Assembly: GCF_001648775.1 (NCBI RefSeq)
Contig: NZ_LVEJ01000037.1
Span: 1 to 64,000 of the forward strand
Reading direction: 5' to 3'
Source of the DNA: Pseudomonas fluorescens
GTDB taxonomy: Bacteria; Pseudomonadota; Gammaproteobacteria; Pseudomonadales; Pseudomonadaceae
DNA length: 64,000 nucleotides
Positions 6,873 to 15,756 of the stretch are shown here, one piece after another (the stretch's first letter is position 1; the number at the start of each line of letters is the position of its first letter). The notes beneath the pieces are model-generated. The model was given only the letters and a program-made list of their open reading frames with translations. It had not been told where the DNA came from and ran no database searches. Made by a program: the position numbers and the translations under genes.

Positions 6873-8156
6873 TTAGAGGCCGAAGCGGTCGCGCAGCGAG
6901 TAGTAGACGGCGCCGAGGGCGGTCAGTGGCGCGGAGAAGGTGCGACCGCCGATCATCGGCATGTGCGGCAACGAGGCGAACGCATCGAAACGCTCAGCGT
7001 CGCCGCGGATCATTTCCGAGATCAGTTTGCCGGCGAGGTGCGAGCAGGTGACGCCGTGGCCGCTGTAGCCTTGCATGTAGTAGGCGTTTTTCTCGATGCG
7101 GCCGAATTGCGGCATGCGGGACATGGTCAGCAGGAAGTTGCCGGTCCAGCGGTAGTCGATCTTGACGTCTTTGAGCTGCGGGAAGGTCTTGAGGATCTTC
7201 GGGCGGATCAGCTGTTCGATGTCGTCCGGTTCACGCGCGCCGTAGACCACACCGCCGCCGTAGAGCAGTCGGTTATCGGCGGTCAGGCGGTAGTAATCCA
7301 GCAGGTAGTTGCAGTCTTCGACGCAGTAGTTGTTGGTGATCAGGCTGCGCGCCTGTTTCTCGGTCAACGGTTCGGTGACGACGATCTGCGAGCCGCACGG
7401 CATGCTTTTCGCGGTCACGCGGTTATCCAGACCTTGTGGCAGGTAGGCGTTGCCGGCGATCAGCAGATACTTGGCGCGGACCTGGCCTTTGGCGGTACGC
7501 ACAATGTTCGGCTCGCCGTATTTGATTTCCACGGCAGCGGATTGCTCGTAGATCTTGCCGCCCAAACGCACGATGGCTGCGGCTTCACCGAGCGCCAGGT
7601 TCAGCGGGTGAACGTGGCCGCCCTGCATGTCGAGCAGGCCACCGACGTAAGCGTCGGAGCCGACTTCACGACGAATCTCAGCCGCGTCGAGCATCTTCAG
7701 GTTGTTGTTGCCGTAACGCTCCCAGCCGCGCTTCTGCTCGGCCAGACCGTTAAGTTGTTTTTTGTTCATCGCTGCGAAAATGCCGCCCGGGCGGTAGTCG
7801 CACTTGATGTCGTATTCCTTGATGCGCGAACGGATGATGTCGGCGCCTTCGAAGATCATGCTGCCGAGAATTTCTGCAGTCTTGTCGCCGTAGCGCTCTT
7901 CGATCACGTCGACGTCGCGGCTGTAGGAGTTGACCAGTTGACCGCCGTTGCGACCGCTGGCACCGTAGCCGACTTTCGCCGCTTCCAGCACCGTCACTTT
8001 GTAGCCGGCTTCGGTCAGGAACAGCGCCGAAGACAGGCCGGTGTAACCGGCGCCGATAATGCAGACGTCGCACTCTACCGATTCTTCCAGAACCGGAAAG
8101 TCGATGACTTCATTGCGAGTGGCGGCGTAGTAGCTGTTTACGTGTTGCTGTTTCAT
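6873..8156 (-). CDS. puuB: FAD-dependent gamma-glutamylputrescine oxidoreductase
   Basis: 427 residues of the DAO/GlyOx flavoprotein family, with the Rossmann FAD motif GAGYTG at residues 35-40, SGRNGGQ after it (typical of PuuB/PauB proteins), and a C-terminal YSGHGVT motif. It would oxidise gamma-glutamylputrescine to the aldehyde, releasing ammonia and peroxide. The start at 8156 (MKQQHVNSYY) has GGAGAA eight bases upstream; an in-frame ATG 12 codons earlier has no such site. It follows the aldehyde dehydrogenase gene by 49 bases on the same strand, so the product of one enzyme is the substrate of the other within one transcript. P. aeruginosa has several PauB paralogues, so the exact polyamine is uncertain. 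Confidence 0.88.
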   Translation of the reverse strand: MKQQHVNSYYAATRNEVIDFPVLEESVECDVCIIGAGYTGLSSALFLTEAGYKVTVLEAAKVGYGASGRNGGQLVNSYSRDVDVIEERYGDKTAEILGSMIFEGADIIRSRIKEYDIKCDYRPGGIFAAMNKKQLNGLAEQKRGWERYGNNNLKMLDAAEIRREVGSDAYVGGLLDMQGGHVHPLNLALGEAAAIVRLGGKIYEQSAAVEIKYGEPNIVRTAKGQVRAKYLLIAGNAYLPQGLDNRVTAKSMPCGSQIVVTEPLTEKQARSLITNNYCVEDCNYLLDYYRLTADNRLLYGGGVVYGAREPDDIEQLIRPKILKTFPQLKDVKIDYRWTGNFLLTMSRMPQFGRIEKNAYYMQGYSGHGVTCSHLAGKLISEMIRGDAERFDAFASLPHMPMIGGRTFSAPLTALGAVYYSLRDRFGL

Positions 8157-8205
8157 ACGTTTCTCCGAGGGCCGCCAATAAAAGGCGACCACCGCTGTAA
8201 TAGAG

Positions 8206-9696
8206 TCAGAGCTTGATCCAGGTCGCTTTCAGCTCGGTGTACTTGTCGAAGGCGTGCAGCGATTTGTCGCGACCGTTGCCCGATTGTTTGAAACCACCGA
8301 ACGGTGCGGTCATGTCGCCGCCGTCGTACTGGTTGACCCAGACGCTGCCGGCGCGCAGGCCACGGGCGAAGGTGTGCGCCTTGCTGAGGTTGCTGGTCCA
8401 CACGCCGGCGGCGAGGCCGAAGATGCTGTCGTTGGCGATCTGTAGCGCTTCTTCAGCGGTGTCGAAGGTGATCAGCGACAGCACCGGGCCAAAAATTTCT
8501 TCCTGAGCGATGGTCATCGCGTTGGTCACGCCGTCGAACAGCGCCGGTTGCACATAGAGGCCACCGGTTTCTTCGAGGGTGCGTTGGCCGCCAGCGATCA
8601 GTTCGGCGCCCTGCTCGCGACCGATGCTGATGTAGCGCAGCACGTTATCGAGTTGACGCTGATCGACCACGGCACCGACGGTGGTCGCCGGATCCAGTGA
8701 ATGACCCGGTTTCCACGCTTGCAGCGCTTCCACCAGCAGCGGAATGAACTGCTCGCGGATCGAGCGTTCGACCAGCAAGCGAGAACCGGCGGTGCACACT
8801 TCGCCCTGGTTGAAGGCAATGGCGCCGGCCGCTGCTTGTGCTGCCGCGCGCAAGTCCGGTGCGTCGGCAAACACCACGTTCGGGCTCTTGCCCCCTGCTT
8901 CGAGCCAGACGCGTTTCATGTTGCTTTGGCCGGCATAGATCATCAGCTGCTTGGCAATCGCCGTGGAGCCGGTGAAGGCCAGCACGTCGACGTCCATGTG
9001 CAACGCCAGCGCCTTGCCGACGGTGTGGCCGAAGCCTGGCAGGACGTTGAACACGCCTTTCGGAATGCCGGCATCCAGCGCCAACTGCGCGATGCGGATT
9101 GCGGTCAGCGGCGACTTTTCCGAAGGCTTGAGAATGAACGAATTGCCCGCCGCCAGCGCTGGAGCGAACTTCCAGCTGGCCATGATCAACGGGAAGTTCC
9201 ACGGCACGATGGCCGCGACCACGCCGGATGGCTCGCGGGTGACGAGGCCGAGTTGATCGTGCGGGGTGGCGGCGACTTCGTCGTAGATCTTATCGATAGC
9301 TTCGGCGCTCCAGCGGATCGCGTTGGCGGTCGCCGGGATGTCGATGCTCATCGAATCGCTGATCGGTTTACCCATGTCGAGGGTTTCCAGCAGCGCCAGT
9401 TCTTCCTGGTGCTGCAGGATCAGATCGGCGAAGCGGATCAGGATGCGCTTGCGCTCGGCCGGGGCTTTTTTCGCCCAGATGCCGGATTCAAAAGACTGGC
9501 GTGCGACTTCGACGGCGAGGTTGGCGTCGGCTTCATCGGTGCTGGCCACGGAGGCGAGGAAACGGCCGTCAACGGGGCTCAGGCATTCGAAGGTGTCGCC
9601 ACTGATGGCCGGGCGGTATTCACCGTTGATGAACGCGCGGGCTTCGATGGTCAGGGACTGGAAGCGTTGTTCCCAGTCGTTGCGGGTCGTTGTCAT
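8206..9696 (-). CDS. puuC: Aldehyde dehydrogenase for gamma-glutamyl-aminobutyraldehyde (PuuC/KauB type)
   Basis: A 496-residue NAD(P)-dependent aldehyde dehydrogenase with all catalytic elements: Asn167 in PWNFP, the FTGST loop at 241-245, Glu266 in LEAGGKSP and Cys301 in GEVCTAG. Length and sequence are those of PuuC in enterics and KauB/PauC in P. aeruginosa, which oxidise gamma-glutamyl-aminobutyraldehyde and 4-guanidinobutyraldehyde. It precedes puuB in the transcript and is separated from the gamma-glutamylputrescine synthetase gene by a MITE-like element. The symbol could equally be kauB or pauC; sequence alone does not separate these. Confidence 0.88.
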   Translation of the reverse strand: MTTTRNDWEQRFQSLTIEARAFINGEYRPAISGDTFECLSPVDGRFLASVASTDEADANLAVEVARQSFESGIWAKKAPAERKRILIRFADLILQHQEELALLETLDMGKPISDSMSIDIPATANAIRWSAEAIDKIYDEVAATPHDQLGLVTREPSGVVAAIVPWNFPLIMASWKFAPALAAGNSFILKPSEKSPLTAIRIAQLALDAGIPKGVFNVLPGFGHTVGKALALHMDVDVLAFTGSTAIAKQLMIYAGQSNMKRVWLEAGGKSPNVVFADAPDLRAAAQAAAGAIAFNQGEVCTAGSRLLVERSIREQFIPLLVEALQAWKPGHSLDPATTVGAVVDQRQLDNVLRYISIGREQGAELIAGGQRTLEETGGLYVQPALFDGVTNAMTIAQEEIFGPVLSLITFDTAEEALQIANDSIFGLAAGVWTSNLSKAHTFARGLRAGSVWVNQYDGGDMTAPFGGFKQSGNGRDKSLHAFDKYTELKATWIKL

Positions 9697-9759
9697 TGTT
9701 GTGGCTCGACAAGGGGGGATTGGGGGTGTCGGGTTGCTGTGTCTGATTTGGGATGGCTG

Positions 9760-9936
9760 CCCTCACCCTAGCCCTCTCCCGGAGGTAGAGGGGACCGATT
9801 GGGGGATGCTCAAAATCGCCGCCGACCTGAAAAATCTTTGCCGAATCCATAATCGACTGGATCGTTCAGGTCGCCGAATATCTCAAGACAACCCGGTCAG
9901 TCCCCTCTCCCTCCGGGAGAGGGTTAGGGTGAGGGG
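9760..9936. repeat. MITE-like element, single copy
   Basis: About 177 bases bounded by inverted arms: CCCTCACCCTAGCCCTCTCC at the left, and its near-perfect complement ending GGGTTAGGGTGAGGG at the right. The arms match over about 34 bases with two mismatches. Each arm can itself fold (CCCTCTCCC/GGGAGAGGG). The core carries GAATCCATAATCGAC, shared with elements at 27613-28178 and 41286-41539. It sits between puuA and puuC and contains no ORF. Confidence 0.8.
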
Positions 9937-9964
9937 CTCTTCAGCTTTTGAGGGCCTCAGCCAA

Positions 9965-11341
9965 TCACACCGTATGCAGATACCAGTTGTACTCAAGGTC
10001 AGAGATCGAATTTTCGAACTCGGCCAGCTCGCTTTCCTTGCACGCGACAAACACGTCGATGTACATCGGGTCGATATAGCGGGCCATGACTTCGCTGTCG
10101 TCCAGCTCGCGCAGTGCATCGCGCAGGTTGTTCGGCAGGCTTTGCTCGTTCTGCTCGTAGCTGTTGCCTTCCACCGGAGCACCCGGTTCGATCTGATTGG
10201 TCAGGCCGTGGTGAATACCGGCCAGCACCGAAGCCATCAGCAAGTACGGGTTGGCGTCGGCACCGGCGACACGGTGCTCGATGCGCACGGCGTCCGGCGA
10301 ACCGGTCGGTACGCGCACGGCCACGGTGCGGTTGTCGATGCCCCAGCTCGGCGAGTTCGGTACGTAGAACTGCGCGCCGAAGCGGCGGTACGAGTTGACG
10401 TTCGGGCACAGAAACGCCATTTGCGCAGGCAGGGTCTCCAGCACACCGCCGATCGCGTGACGCAGTGCGGCGTTCTGCTCGGGATCCTCGCTGGCGAAGA
10501 TGTTGTTGCCTTCTTTGTCCAGGATCGAAATGTGTACGTGCAAACCGTTGCCCGCCTGGCCCGGATACGGCTTGGCCATGAAGGTGGTGTCCATTTCGTG
10601 GTCGTAGGCGATGTTCTTCACCAGACGCTTGAGCAGGACCGCGTAGTCGCACGCCTTGATCGGGTCGGAGACGTGATGCAGGTTGACTTCGAACTGCGCC
10701 GGGGCGCTTTCCTTGACGATCGCGTCAGCCGGGATGCCCTGCTCTTTCGCGCCTTCGAGGATGTCTTGCAGGCAGTCGACGTATTCGTCGAGATCGTCGA
10801 TCAGGTACACCTGAGTCGACACCGGACGCTTGCCGGACACCGGCGAACGTGGCGACTGCGGACGACCATTCACGTTGTCCTGGTCGATCAGATAGAACTC
10901 GAGTTCGAATGCCGCGCAGATAGTCAGACCGAGGTCATCGAATTTGCGCACGACGTTGGCCAGCACTTCACGCGGGTCAGCGAAGAACGGCTGGCCTTCG
11001 ATCTCGTGCATGGTCATCAAGAGTTGTGCGGTTGGGCGCTTCTGCCACGGCTCGATGCTCAGGGTGCCGGGGATCGGGTAGCAGATGCGGTCAGCGTCGC
11101 CGATGTCCAGACCCAGGCCGGTGCTTTCCACCGTGGAGCCATTGATGTCGAGCGCGAAAAGCGAGGCCGGCAAGTTAATGCCTTTCTCGTAAACCTTATG
11201 AAGACTGGTGCGTTCGATGCGCTTGCCGCGCACCACACCGTTCATATCCGCAATCAGAAGGTCGACGTACAAAACCTCAGGATATTTCTTAAGGAATGCG
11301 TTTGCTTCGTTGAGTTGAACGGTACGCAGAGGGACCGACAT
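9965..11341 (-). CDS. puuA: Glutamine-synthetase family gamma-glutamylputrescine synthetase
   Basis: 458 residues of the glutamine synthetase family, shorter than GlnA and without its adenylylation loop. It keeps the catalytic-domain patterns (AAFELEFYLID, GLHVHISILD, RIEHRVAGADANPYL). Members in this genomic setting (PuuA, SpuI/PauA) ligate glutamate to putrescine using ATP, the first step of the gamma-glutamyl pathway. It is divergent from the puuD gene across a 282-base control region and followed by the aldehyde dehydrogenase gene. The start at 11341 (MSVPLRTVQL) fits the family. Substrate choice among polyamines is inferred from context. Confidence 0.87.
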   Translation of the reverse strand: MSVPLRTVQLNEANAFLKKYPEVLYVDLLIADMNGVVRGKRIERTSLHKVYEKGINLPASLFALDINGSTVESTGLGLDIGDADRICYPIPGTLSIEPWQKRPTAQLLMTMHEIEGQPFFADPREVLANVVRKFDDLGLTICAAFELEFYLIDQDNVNGRPQSPRSPVSGKRPVSTQVYLIDDLDEYVDCLQDILEGAKEQGIPADAIVKESAPAQFEVNLHHVSDPIKACDYAVLLKRLVKNIAYDHEMDTTFMAKPYPGQAGNGLHVHISILDKEGNNIFASEDPEQNAALRHAIGGVLETLPAQMAFLCPNVNSYRRFGAQFYVPNSPSWGIDNRTVAVRVPTGSPDAVRIEHRVAGADANPYLLMASVLAGIHHGLTNQIEPGAPVEGNSYEQNEQSLPNNLRDALRELDDSEVMARYIDPMYIDVFVACKESELAEFENSISDLEYNWYLHTV

Positions 11342-11623
11342 GATGCACCTATTTAGCTGTTAATTATTATGTTCACTGCTGTTTCGCCGAGCCAGTCAAC
11401 CCGAACGGCAAAGTGAAGTCAATAGCGAACAGATGACCGCTCAGGGTTTATTTTTCGGGCTTTTTTTAACACTTGCGTGCCAATACAGGCACCAGAGCCC
11501 CGCGAATCATGAAGATATGATGAACGGCGTTTAGAATTTTTTACATGGCAGTTGTTAATTAAAATCAACGAGGCTAAGCTCCGGAAAAGCTCGTTCAAGT
11601 GTCAAACTTCGAGGTGAATAAAA

Positions 11624-12385
11624 ATGGCATTCAAGCCATTGATCGGCGTTACTGCGTGCGTCAAACAGATTGGCCTGCACCCCTATCACATCAGCGGCGA
11701 CAAGTACTTACGTGCTGTCAGTGTTGGCGCTGAAGGGTTGCCAGTGGTCATTCCTTCCCTTGGCAAGCTGACCGAAATCGAAGACCTGCTCGGTCAACTC
11801 GACGGACTGCTGCTGACCGGCTCGCCTTCCAACGTGGAACCTTTCCACTATCAAGGCCCGGCCAGCGCCCCCGGCACGGATCACGATCCGGCGCGGGATG
11901 CCACCACCCTTCCTTTATTGCGTGCAGCCATCGCGGCGGGCGTTCCGGTGCTCGGCATTTGCCGTGGCTTCCAGGAAATGAACGTGGCGTTCGGCGGCAG
12001 CCTGCATCAGAAGGTGCACGAGCTGCCCGGCATGCTCGATCACCGCGAAGCCGACAGCCCGGACGTGGCCGTGCAATACGCACCGGCCCACGCCGTGACG
12101 GTATTGAGCGGTGGCGTGTTCGAGGCGCTGGAGTTGCCCGGCGAGTTCCAGGTCAACTCGATTCACAGCCAGGGCATTGATCGTCTCGCCCCCGGCCTGC
12201 GTGCCGAAGCGGTGGCGCCGGACGGTCTGATCGAGGCGGTCTCGGTCGAACACAGCCCGACCTTCGCCCTCGGCGTGCAATGGCACCCGGAATGGCAAGT
12301 GCTCGACAACCCGAACTACCTGAAGATTTTCCAGGCATTCGGCGAGGCTTGCCGGCAACGGGCGGCGCGGCGCAACCAGCGCTGA
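11624..12385 (+). CDS. puuD: Class I glutamine amidotransferase, gamma-glutamyl-GABA hydrolase
   Basis: 253 residues of the peptidase C26 family. The catalytic triad is visible: Cys113 in LGICRGFQ, and His221 and Glu223 in GVQWHPEW. PuuD/SpuA-type enzymes release glutamate and GABA from gamma-glutamyl-GABA, completing the pathway started by the divergent puuA. The ATG at 11624 follows CGAGGTGAATAAAA. It is followed by a 366-base gap that holds a hairpin, a REPIN and then the polyamine ABC importer on the same strand. Confidence 0.9.
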   Translation: MAFKPLIGVTACVKQIGLHPYHISGDKYLRAVSVGAEGLPVVIPSLGKLTEIEDLLGQLDGLLLTGSPSNVEPFHYQGPASAPGTDHDPARDATTLPLLRAAIAAGVPVLGICRGFQEMNVAFGGSLHQKVHELPGMLDHREADSPDVAVQYAPAHAVTVLSGGVFEALELPGEFQVNSIHSQGIDRLAPGLRAEAVAPDGLIEAVSVEHSPTFALGVQWHPEWQVLDNPNYLKIFQAFGEACRQRAARRNQR

Positions 12386-12419
12386 CTCAACCCAAGAATA
12401 CGTAACGATTTACTGCCCC

Positions 12420-12486
12420 CACGAACGTCGGGTGTGCCTTTGCACATCCGTCATTCGTGAACAGCAACACCCGTAATAACAACAAG
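12420..12486 (+). promoter_or_regulatory. Long stem-loop followed by an A-rich Crc/Hfq-type motif
   Basis: CACGAA (12420-12425) pairs with TTCGTG (12454-12459), and CGGGTGTGC with GCACATCCG, leaving a 3x3 internal loop and a CTTT tip; one G-U pair is needed. AATAACAACAAG follows at 12475-12486. There is no T-run, so a simple terminator is unlikely. It lies 35 bases after puuD and about 265 before potG. The remaining gap, apart from the REPIN, shows nothing else. Confidence 0.45.
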
Positions 12487-12565
12487 TACGACCCAGGCAG
12501 CCAGGACGGCGGCGCCGACCAAGCCGGATGGCAGGAGCAAGACCGTCGGATCAATGCAAAACCCT

Positions 12566-12655
12566 GTGGGAGCGAGCTTGCTCGCGAAAGCGGTGTGTCA
12601 GGTAACAACGATGTCGGCTGACACGACGTCTTCGCGAGCAAGCTCGCTCCCACAG
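12566..12655. repeat. REPIN (head-in pair, CTTGC subtype)
   Basis: Inverted pair of GTGGGAGCGAGCTTGCTCGC with a spacer of about 40 bases, in the puuD-potG gap. A long open frame runs through it into potG, but the start at 12752 is preferred. Confidence 0.9.
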
Positions 12656-12751
12656 GGGGATGTGATCCAACCGGGAATGCACCTGCAGGCTTGCAATCCA
12701 CTTAAGCCCGGCCACATTGGCCAGGCGACTGAAACCTGTTGGGAGTTTCAC

Positions 12752-13894
12752 ATGGCAAACGCCTCCAGCACTTACAGGAAGGCACTTGAAGGTCATCAGC
12801 AACCGAAAAAGGTTCTGGTGAAAGTCGACCGTGTCACCAAGAAGTTCGACGAAACCGTGGCCGTGGACGATGTGTCCCTGGAGATCCATCAGGGTGAAAT
12901 CTTCGCCCTGCTCGGCGGCTCCGGTTCGGGCAAATCGACCCTGCTGCGCATGCTCGCCGGTTTCGAGCGTCCGACCGAAGGGCGGATTCTGCTCGACGGC
13001 GTGGACATCACCGACATGCCGCCGTACGAGCGGCCGATCAACATGATGTTCCAGTCCTACGCGCTGTTCCCACACATGACCGTCGCGCAGAACATCGCCT
13101 TCGGCCTCAAGCAAGACCGTTTGCCCGCCAGCGAAATCGACGCCCGTGTCGATGAAATGCTGCGTCTGGTGCACATGACCCAATACGCCAAACGCCGCCC
13201 GCACCAGTTGTCTGGCGGTCAGCGTCAGCGCGTCGCCCTCGCCCGCTCGCTGGCCAAGCGTCCGAAGCTGTTGCTGCTCGACGAACCGATGGGCGCGCTG
13301 GATAAAAAGCTGCGTTCGCAGATGCAACTGGAGCTGGTGCAGATCATCGAACGCGTCGGTGTGACCTGCGTGATGGTGACCCACGACCAGGAAGAAGCCA
13401 TGACCATGGCTGAGCGCATCGCGATCATGCACCTGGGCTGGATCGCGCAGATCGGCAGCCCGGTCGACATCTATGAAGCGCCGGTCAGCCGCATGGTCTG
13501 CGAATTCATCGGCAACGTGAACGCCTTCGACGGCACCGTGGTGGAAGACCTTGAAGGTCACGCGATCATCCACAGCCCGGACCTGGAACAGAAGATTTAC
13601 GTCGGTCACGGCGTCAGCACCTCGGTGCAGGACAAGTCGGTCACCTACGCGATCCGTCCGGAAAAAATGCTCGTCAGCACGACCAAGCCGGAGTTCCGCT
13701 ACAACTGGTCCGAAGGCAAGGTGCATGACATCGCCTATCTCGGCGGTCACTCGGTGTTCTACGTCGAATTGCCCGGCGGCAAAATCGTCCAGTCGTTCAT
13801 GGCCAACGCCGAACGCCGTGGCGCACGTCCGACCTGGGACGACAAAGTCTACGTGTGGTGGGAAGACGACAGCGGCGTGGTACTGCGCTCATGA
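12752..13894 (+). CDS. potG: Polyamine ABC transporter ATP-binding protein
   Basis: 380 residues with a full ABC ATPase: Walker A GGSGSGKST at 55-63, signature LSGGQ at 153-157, Walker B LLLLDE at 173-178, and a C-terminal TOBE-type domain (about 290-380). Length and sequence match PotG/SpuF, which power putrescine or spermidine uptake. I start it at MANASSTYRK with GGGAG seven bases upstream; the frame open from 12554 would translate a REPIN. It overlaps the first permease gene by four bases (ATGA), so the proteins are translationally coupled. Confidence 0.92.
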   Translation: MANASSTYRKALEGHQQPKKVLVKVDRVTKKFDETVAVDDVSLEIHQGEIFALLGGSGSGKSTLLRMLAGFERPTEGRILLDGVDITDMPPYERPINMMFQSYALFPHMTVAQNIAFGLKQDRLPASEIDARVDEMLRLVHMTQYAKRRPHQLSGGQRQRVALARSLAKRPKLLLLDEPMGALDKKLRSQMQLELVQIIERVGVTCVMVTHDQEEAMTMAERIAIMHLGWIAQIGSPVDIYEAPVSRMVCEFIGNVNAFDGTVVEDLEGHAIIHSPDLEQKIYVGHGVSTSVQDKSVTYAIRPEKMLVSTTKPEFRYNWSEGKVHDIAYLGGHSVFYVELPGGKIVQSFMANAERRGARPTWDDKVYVWWEDDSGVVLRS

Positions 13895-14805
13895 AAACCT
13901 TCAATCAGCAATTCCTGCGCTTGGTGCCCAGCGGGCGAAAACTGGTCATTGGCATCCCGTTCATCTGGCTGTTCCTGTTCTTCATGCTGCCGTTCTTTCT
14001 GGTGATGAAGATCAGCTTCTCGGAAGCCGCGCTGTCGATCCCGCCGTACTCGGAGATCTACACCTACGCCGAACAGAAATTCCAGCTGATGCTGAACATC
14101 GGCAACTACACCATGCTCGGCGAAGACGAGCTGTACCTGTCGGCCTACCTCGGTTCGCTGAAAGTCGCGGCGCTGAGCACGATGATGTGTCTGCTGATCG
14201 GTTTCCCGATGGCCTACGCAATCACCAAGACCGGCAAGGAAACGCAAAACGTCCTGCTGCTGTTGATCATGATGCCGACCTGGACCGCGATCCTGATCCG
14301 CGTTTACGCGTGGATGGGCATCCTCAGCAACAACGGTCTGCTCAACGCGTTTCTGATGTGGACGGGGCTCACCGATCACCCGATCGAGATCCTCAACACC
14401 AACACTGCGGTGTATATCGGTGTGGTTTACGCGTATTTGCCGTTCATGGTGTTGCCGCTGTACGCCAACCTCGTCAAGCACGATGGCAGCCTGCTGGAAG
14501 CCGCGCAGGATCTGGGTTCGAGCAACTTCAACAACTTCTGGAAAATCACCGTGCCGCTGGCCAAGAACGGGATTATTGCCGGCTGCATGCTGGTGTTCAT
14601 TCCGGTGGTCGGTGAGTTCGTGATTCCGGAACTCTTGGGTGGCCCGGAGACGCTTATGATCGGTCGCGTGCTGTGGCAAGAGTTCTTCAATAACCGCGAT
14701 TGGCCGGTGGCGTCTGCGCTGGCGGTGGTGATGCTGTTGATCCTGATTGTGCCGATTCTGCTGTTCAACCGCAGCCAGGCCAAAGAGATGGAGGCACGGG
14801 GATGA
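13891..14805 (+). CDS. potH: Polyamine ABC transporter permease 1
   Basis: 304 residues with about six membrane segments and the binding-protein-dependent permease loop near EAAQDLGSSNFNNFWKI, the EAA motif that docks on the ATPase. It matches PotH/SpuG. It starts within the stop of potG (ATGA) and overlaps potI by four bases. It acts in the inner membrane as a heterodimer with the next gene product. Confidence 0.92.
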   Translation: MKTFNQQFLRLVPSGRKLVIGIPFIWLFLFFMLPFFLVMKISFSEAALSIPPYSEIYTYAEQKFQLMLNIGNYTMLGEDELYLSAYLGSLKVAALSTMMCLLIGFPMAYAITKTGKETQNVLLLLIMMPTWTAILIRVYAWMGILSNNGLLNAFLMWTGLTDHPIEILNTNTAVYIGVVYAYLPFMVLPLYANLVKHDGSLLEAAQDLGSSNFNNFWKITVPLAKNGIIAGCMLVFIPVVGEFVIPELLGGPETLMIGRVLWQEFFNNRDWPVASALAVVMLLILIVPILLFNRSQAKEMEARG

Positions 14806-15677
14806 AACGCTTCGGTTTTTCCAAATTCATGCTGATCTTCGGTCTGATGTTCATTTATCTGCCGATGCTGATTCTGGTGATCTACTCGTTCAACGCCTCC
14901 AAACTGGTGACGGTGTGGGGCGGTTGGTCGGTGAAGTGGTACGTCGGCCTGCTCGACAACACGCAACTGATGGGCTCGGTGGTGCGCTCGCTGGAAATCG
15001 CCTGCTACACCGCGATTGCTGCAGTGGCGTTGGGCACCCTCGCCGCTTTCGTGCTGACGCGCGTCACGCGCTTCAAGGGACGCACGCTGTTTGGTGGTCT
15101 GGTCACCGCGCCGTTGGTGATGCCTGAGGTGATCACCGGTCTGTCGCTGTTGCTGCTGTTTGTGGCGATGGCGCAGTTGATCGGCTGGCCGCAGGAGCGT
15201 GGCATCGTCACGATCTGGATCGCCCACACCACGTTTTGTGCCGCCTATGTGGCGGTGGTAGTCTCCGCCCGCCTGCGTGAACTGGACCTGTCGATCGAAG
15301 AAGCGGCGATGGATCTGGGGGCGAAGCCGTTCAAGGTGTTTTTCCTGATCACCATTCCAATGATCGCGCCGTCGCTGGCGGCGGGCGGGATGATGTCATT
15401 CGCCCTGTCGCTGGATGACCTGGTGCTGGCCAGCTTCGTCTCCGGGCCGGGCTCGACCACGTTGCCGATGGAAGTGTTCTCGGCGGTGCGGCTGGGCGTG
15501 AAGCCTGAGATCAACGCGGTGGCGAGCCTGATTCTGCTGGCGGTTTCCTTGGTGACCTTCCTGGTCTGGTACTTCGGCCGCAAGGCAGAAGCCAACCGCA
15601 AAAAAGCGATTCAGGAAGCGATGGATCAGACGGCGAATGAGTCGTGGCAACCTCAGCAATCCGCAGCCACTGCTTAA
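14802..15677 (+). CDS. potI: Polyamine ABC transporter permease 2
   Basis: 291 residues, six predicted membrane segments, and an EAA loop (EEAAMDLGAKPFKVFFLI). It matches PotI/SpuH, the second inner-membrane subunit. The start (MKRFGFSKFM) lies four bases inside the stop of potH after GGAGGCACGGGG, which includes the binding site. A solo arm of the MITE-like repeat separates it from the binding-protein gene. Confidence 0.92.
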   Translation: MKRFGFSKFMLIFGLMFIYLPMLILVIYSFNASKLVTVWGGWSVKWYVGLLDNTQLMGSVVRSLEIACYTAIAAVALGTLAAFVLTRVTRFKGRTLFGGLVTAPLVMPEVITGLSLLLLFVAMAQLIGWPQERGIVTIWIAHTTFCAAYVAVVVSARLRELDLSIEEAAMDLGAKPFKVFFLITIPMIAPSLAAGGMMSFALSLDDLVLASFVSGPGSTTLPMEVFSAVRLGVKPEINAVASLILLAVSLVTFLVWYFGRKAEANRKKAIQEAMDQTANESWQPQQSAATA

Positions 15678-15684
15678 CCTATAT

Positions 15685-15716
15685 CCCTAACCCTCTCCCT
15701 CGGGAGAGGCTTAGGG
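15685..15716. repeat. Solo arm of the MITE-like repeat (hairpin)
   Basis: CCCTAACCCTCTCCC and GGGAGAGGCTTAGGG flank a TC tip and form a long imperfect hairpin like one arm of the elements at 9760, 27613 and 41286. The core is absent. In this position it may stabilise the upstream mRNA or lower read-through into potF. Confidence 0.65.
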
Positions 15717-15756
15717 GGCTTTGCGTAACGTGAATAAAAAGAATGGAGTTGTACCG

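Noticed and set aside
6798-8216. 472-codon plus-strand frame opposite puuB
   Set aside because: Shadow of puuB; no ribosome binding site or domain.
9323-11356. 677-codon plus-strand frame opposite puuA and the MITE-like element
   Set aside because: Runs through an intergenic element and antisense to two enzymes; not a gene.
11468-11484. Sigma-54-type -24/-12 promoter upstream of puuA (TTGGCACG on the minus strand)
   Set aside because: The -24 half is good, but the -12 half reads TGTTA instead of TTGCA, missing the essential GC. Not supported without a start-site map.
12554-12751. N-terminal extension of the polyamine ATPase through the REPIN
   Set aside because: The translated REPIN (GASLLAKA-type) recurs in many frames of this window and is not protein-like; the start at 12752 has a good binding site.
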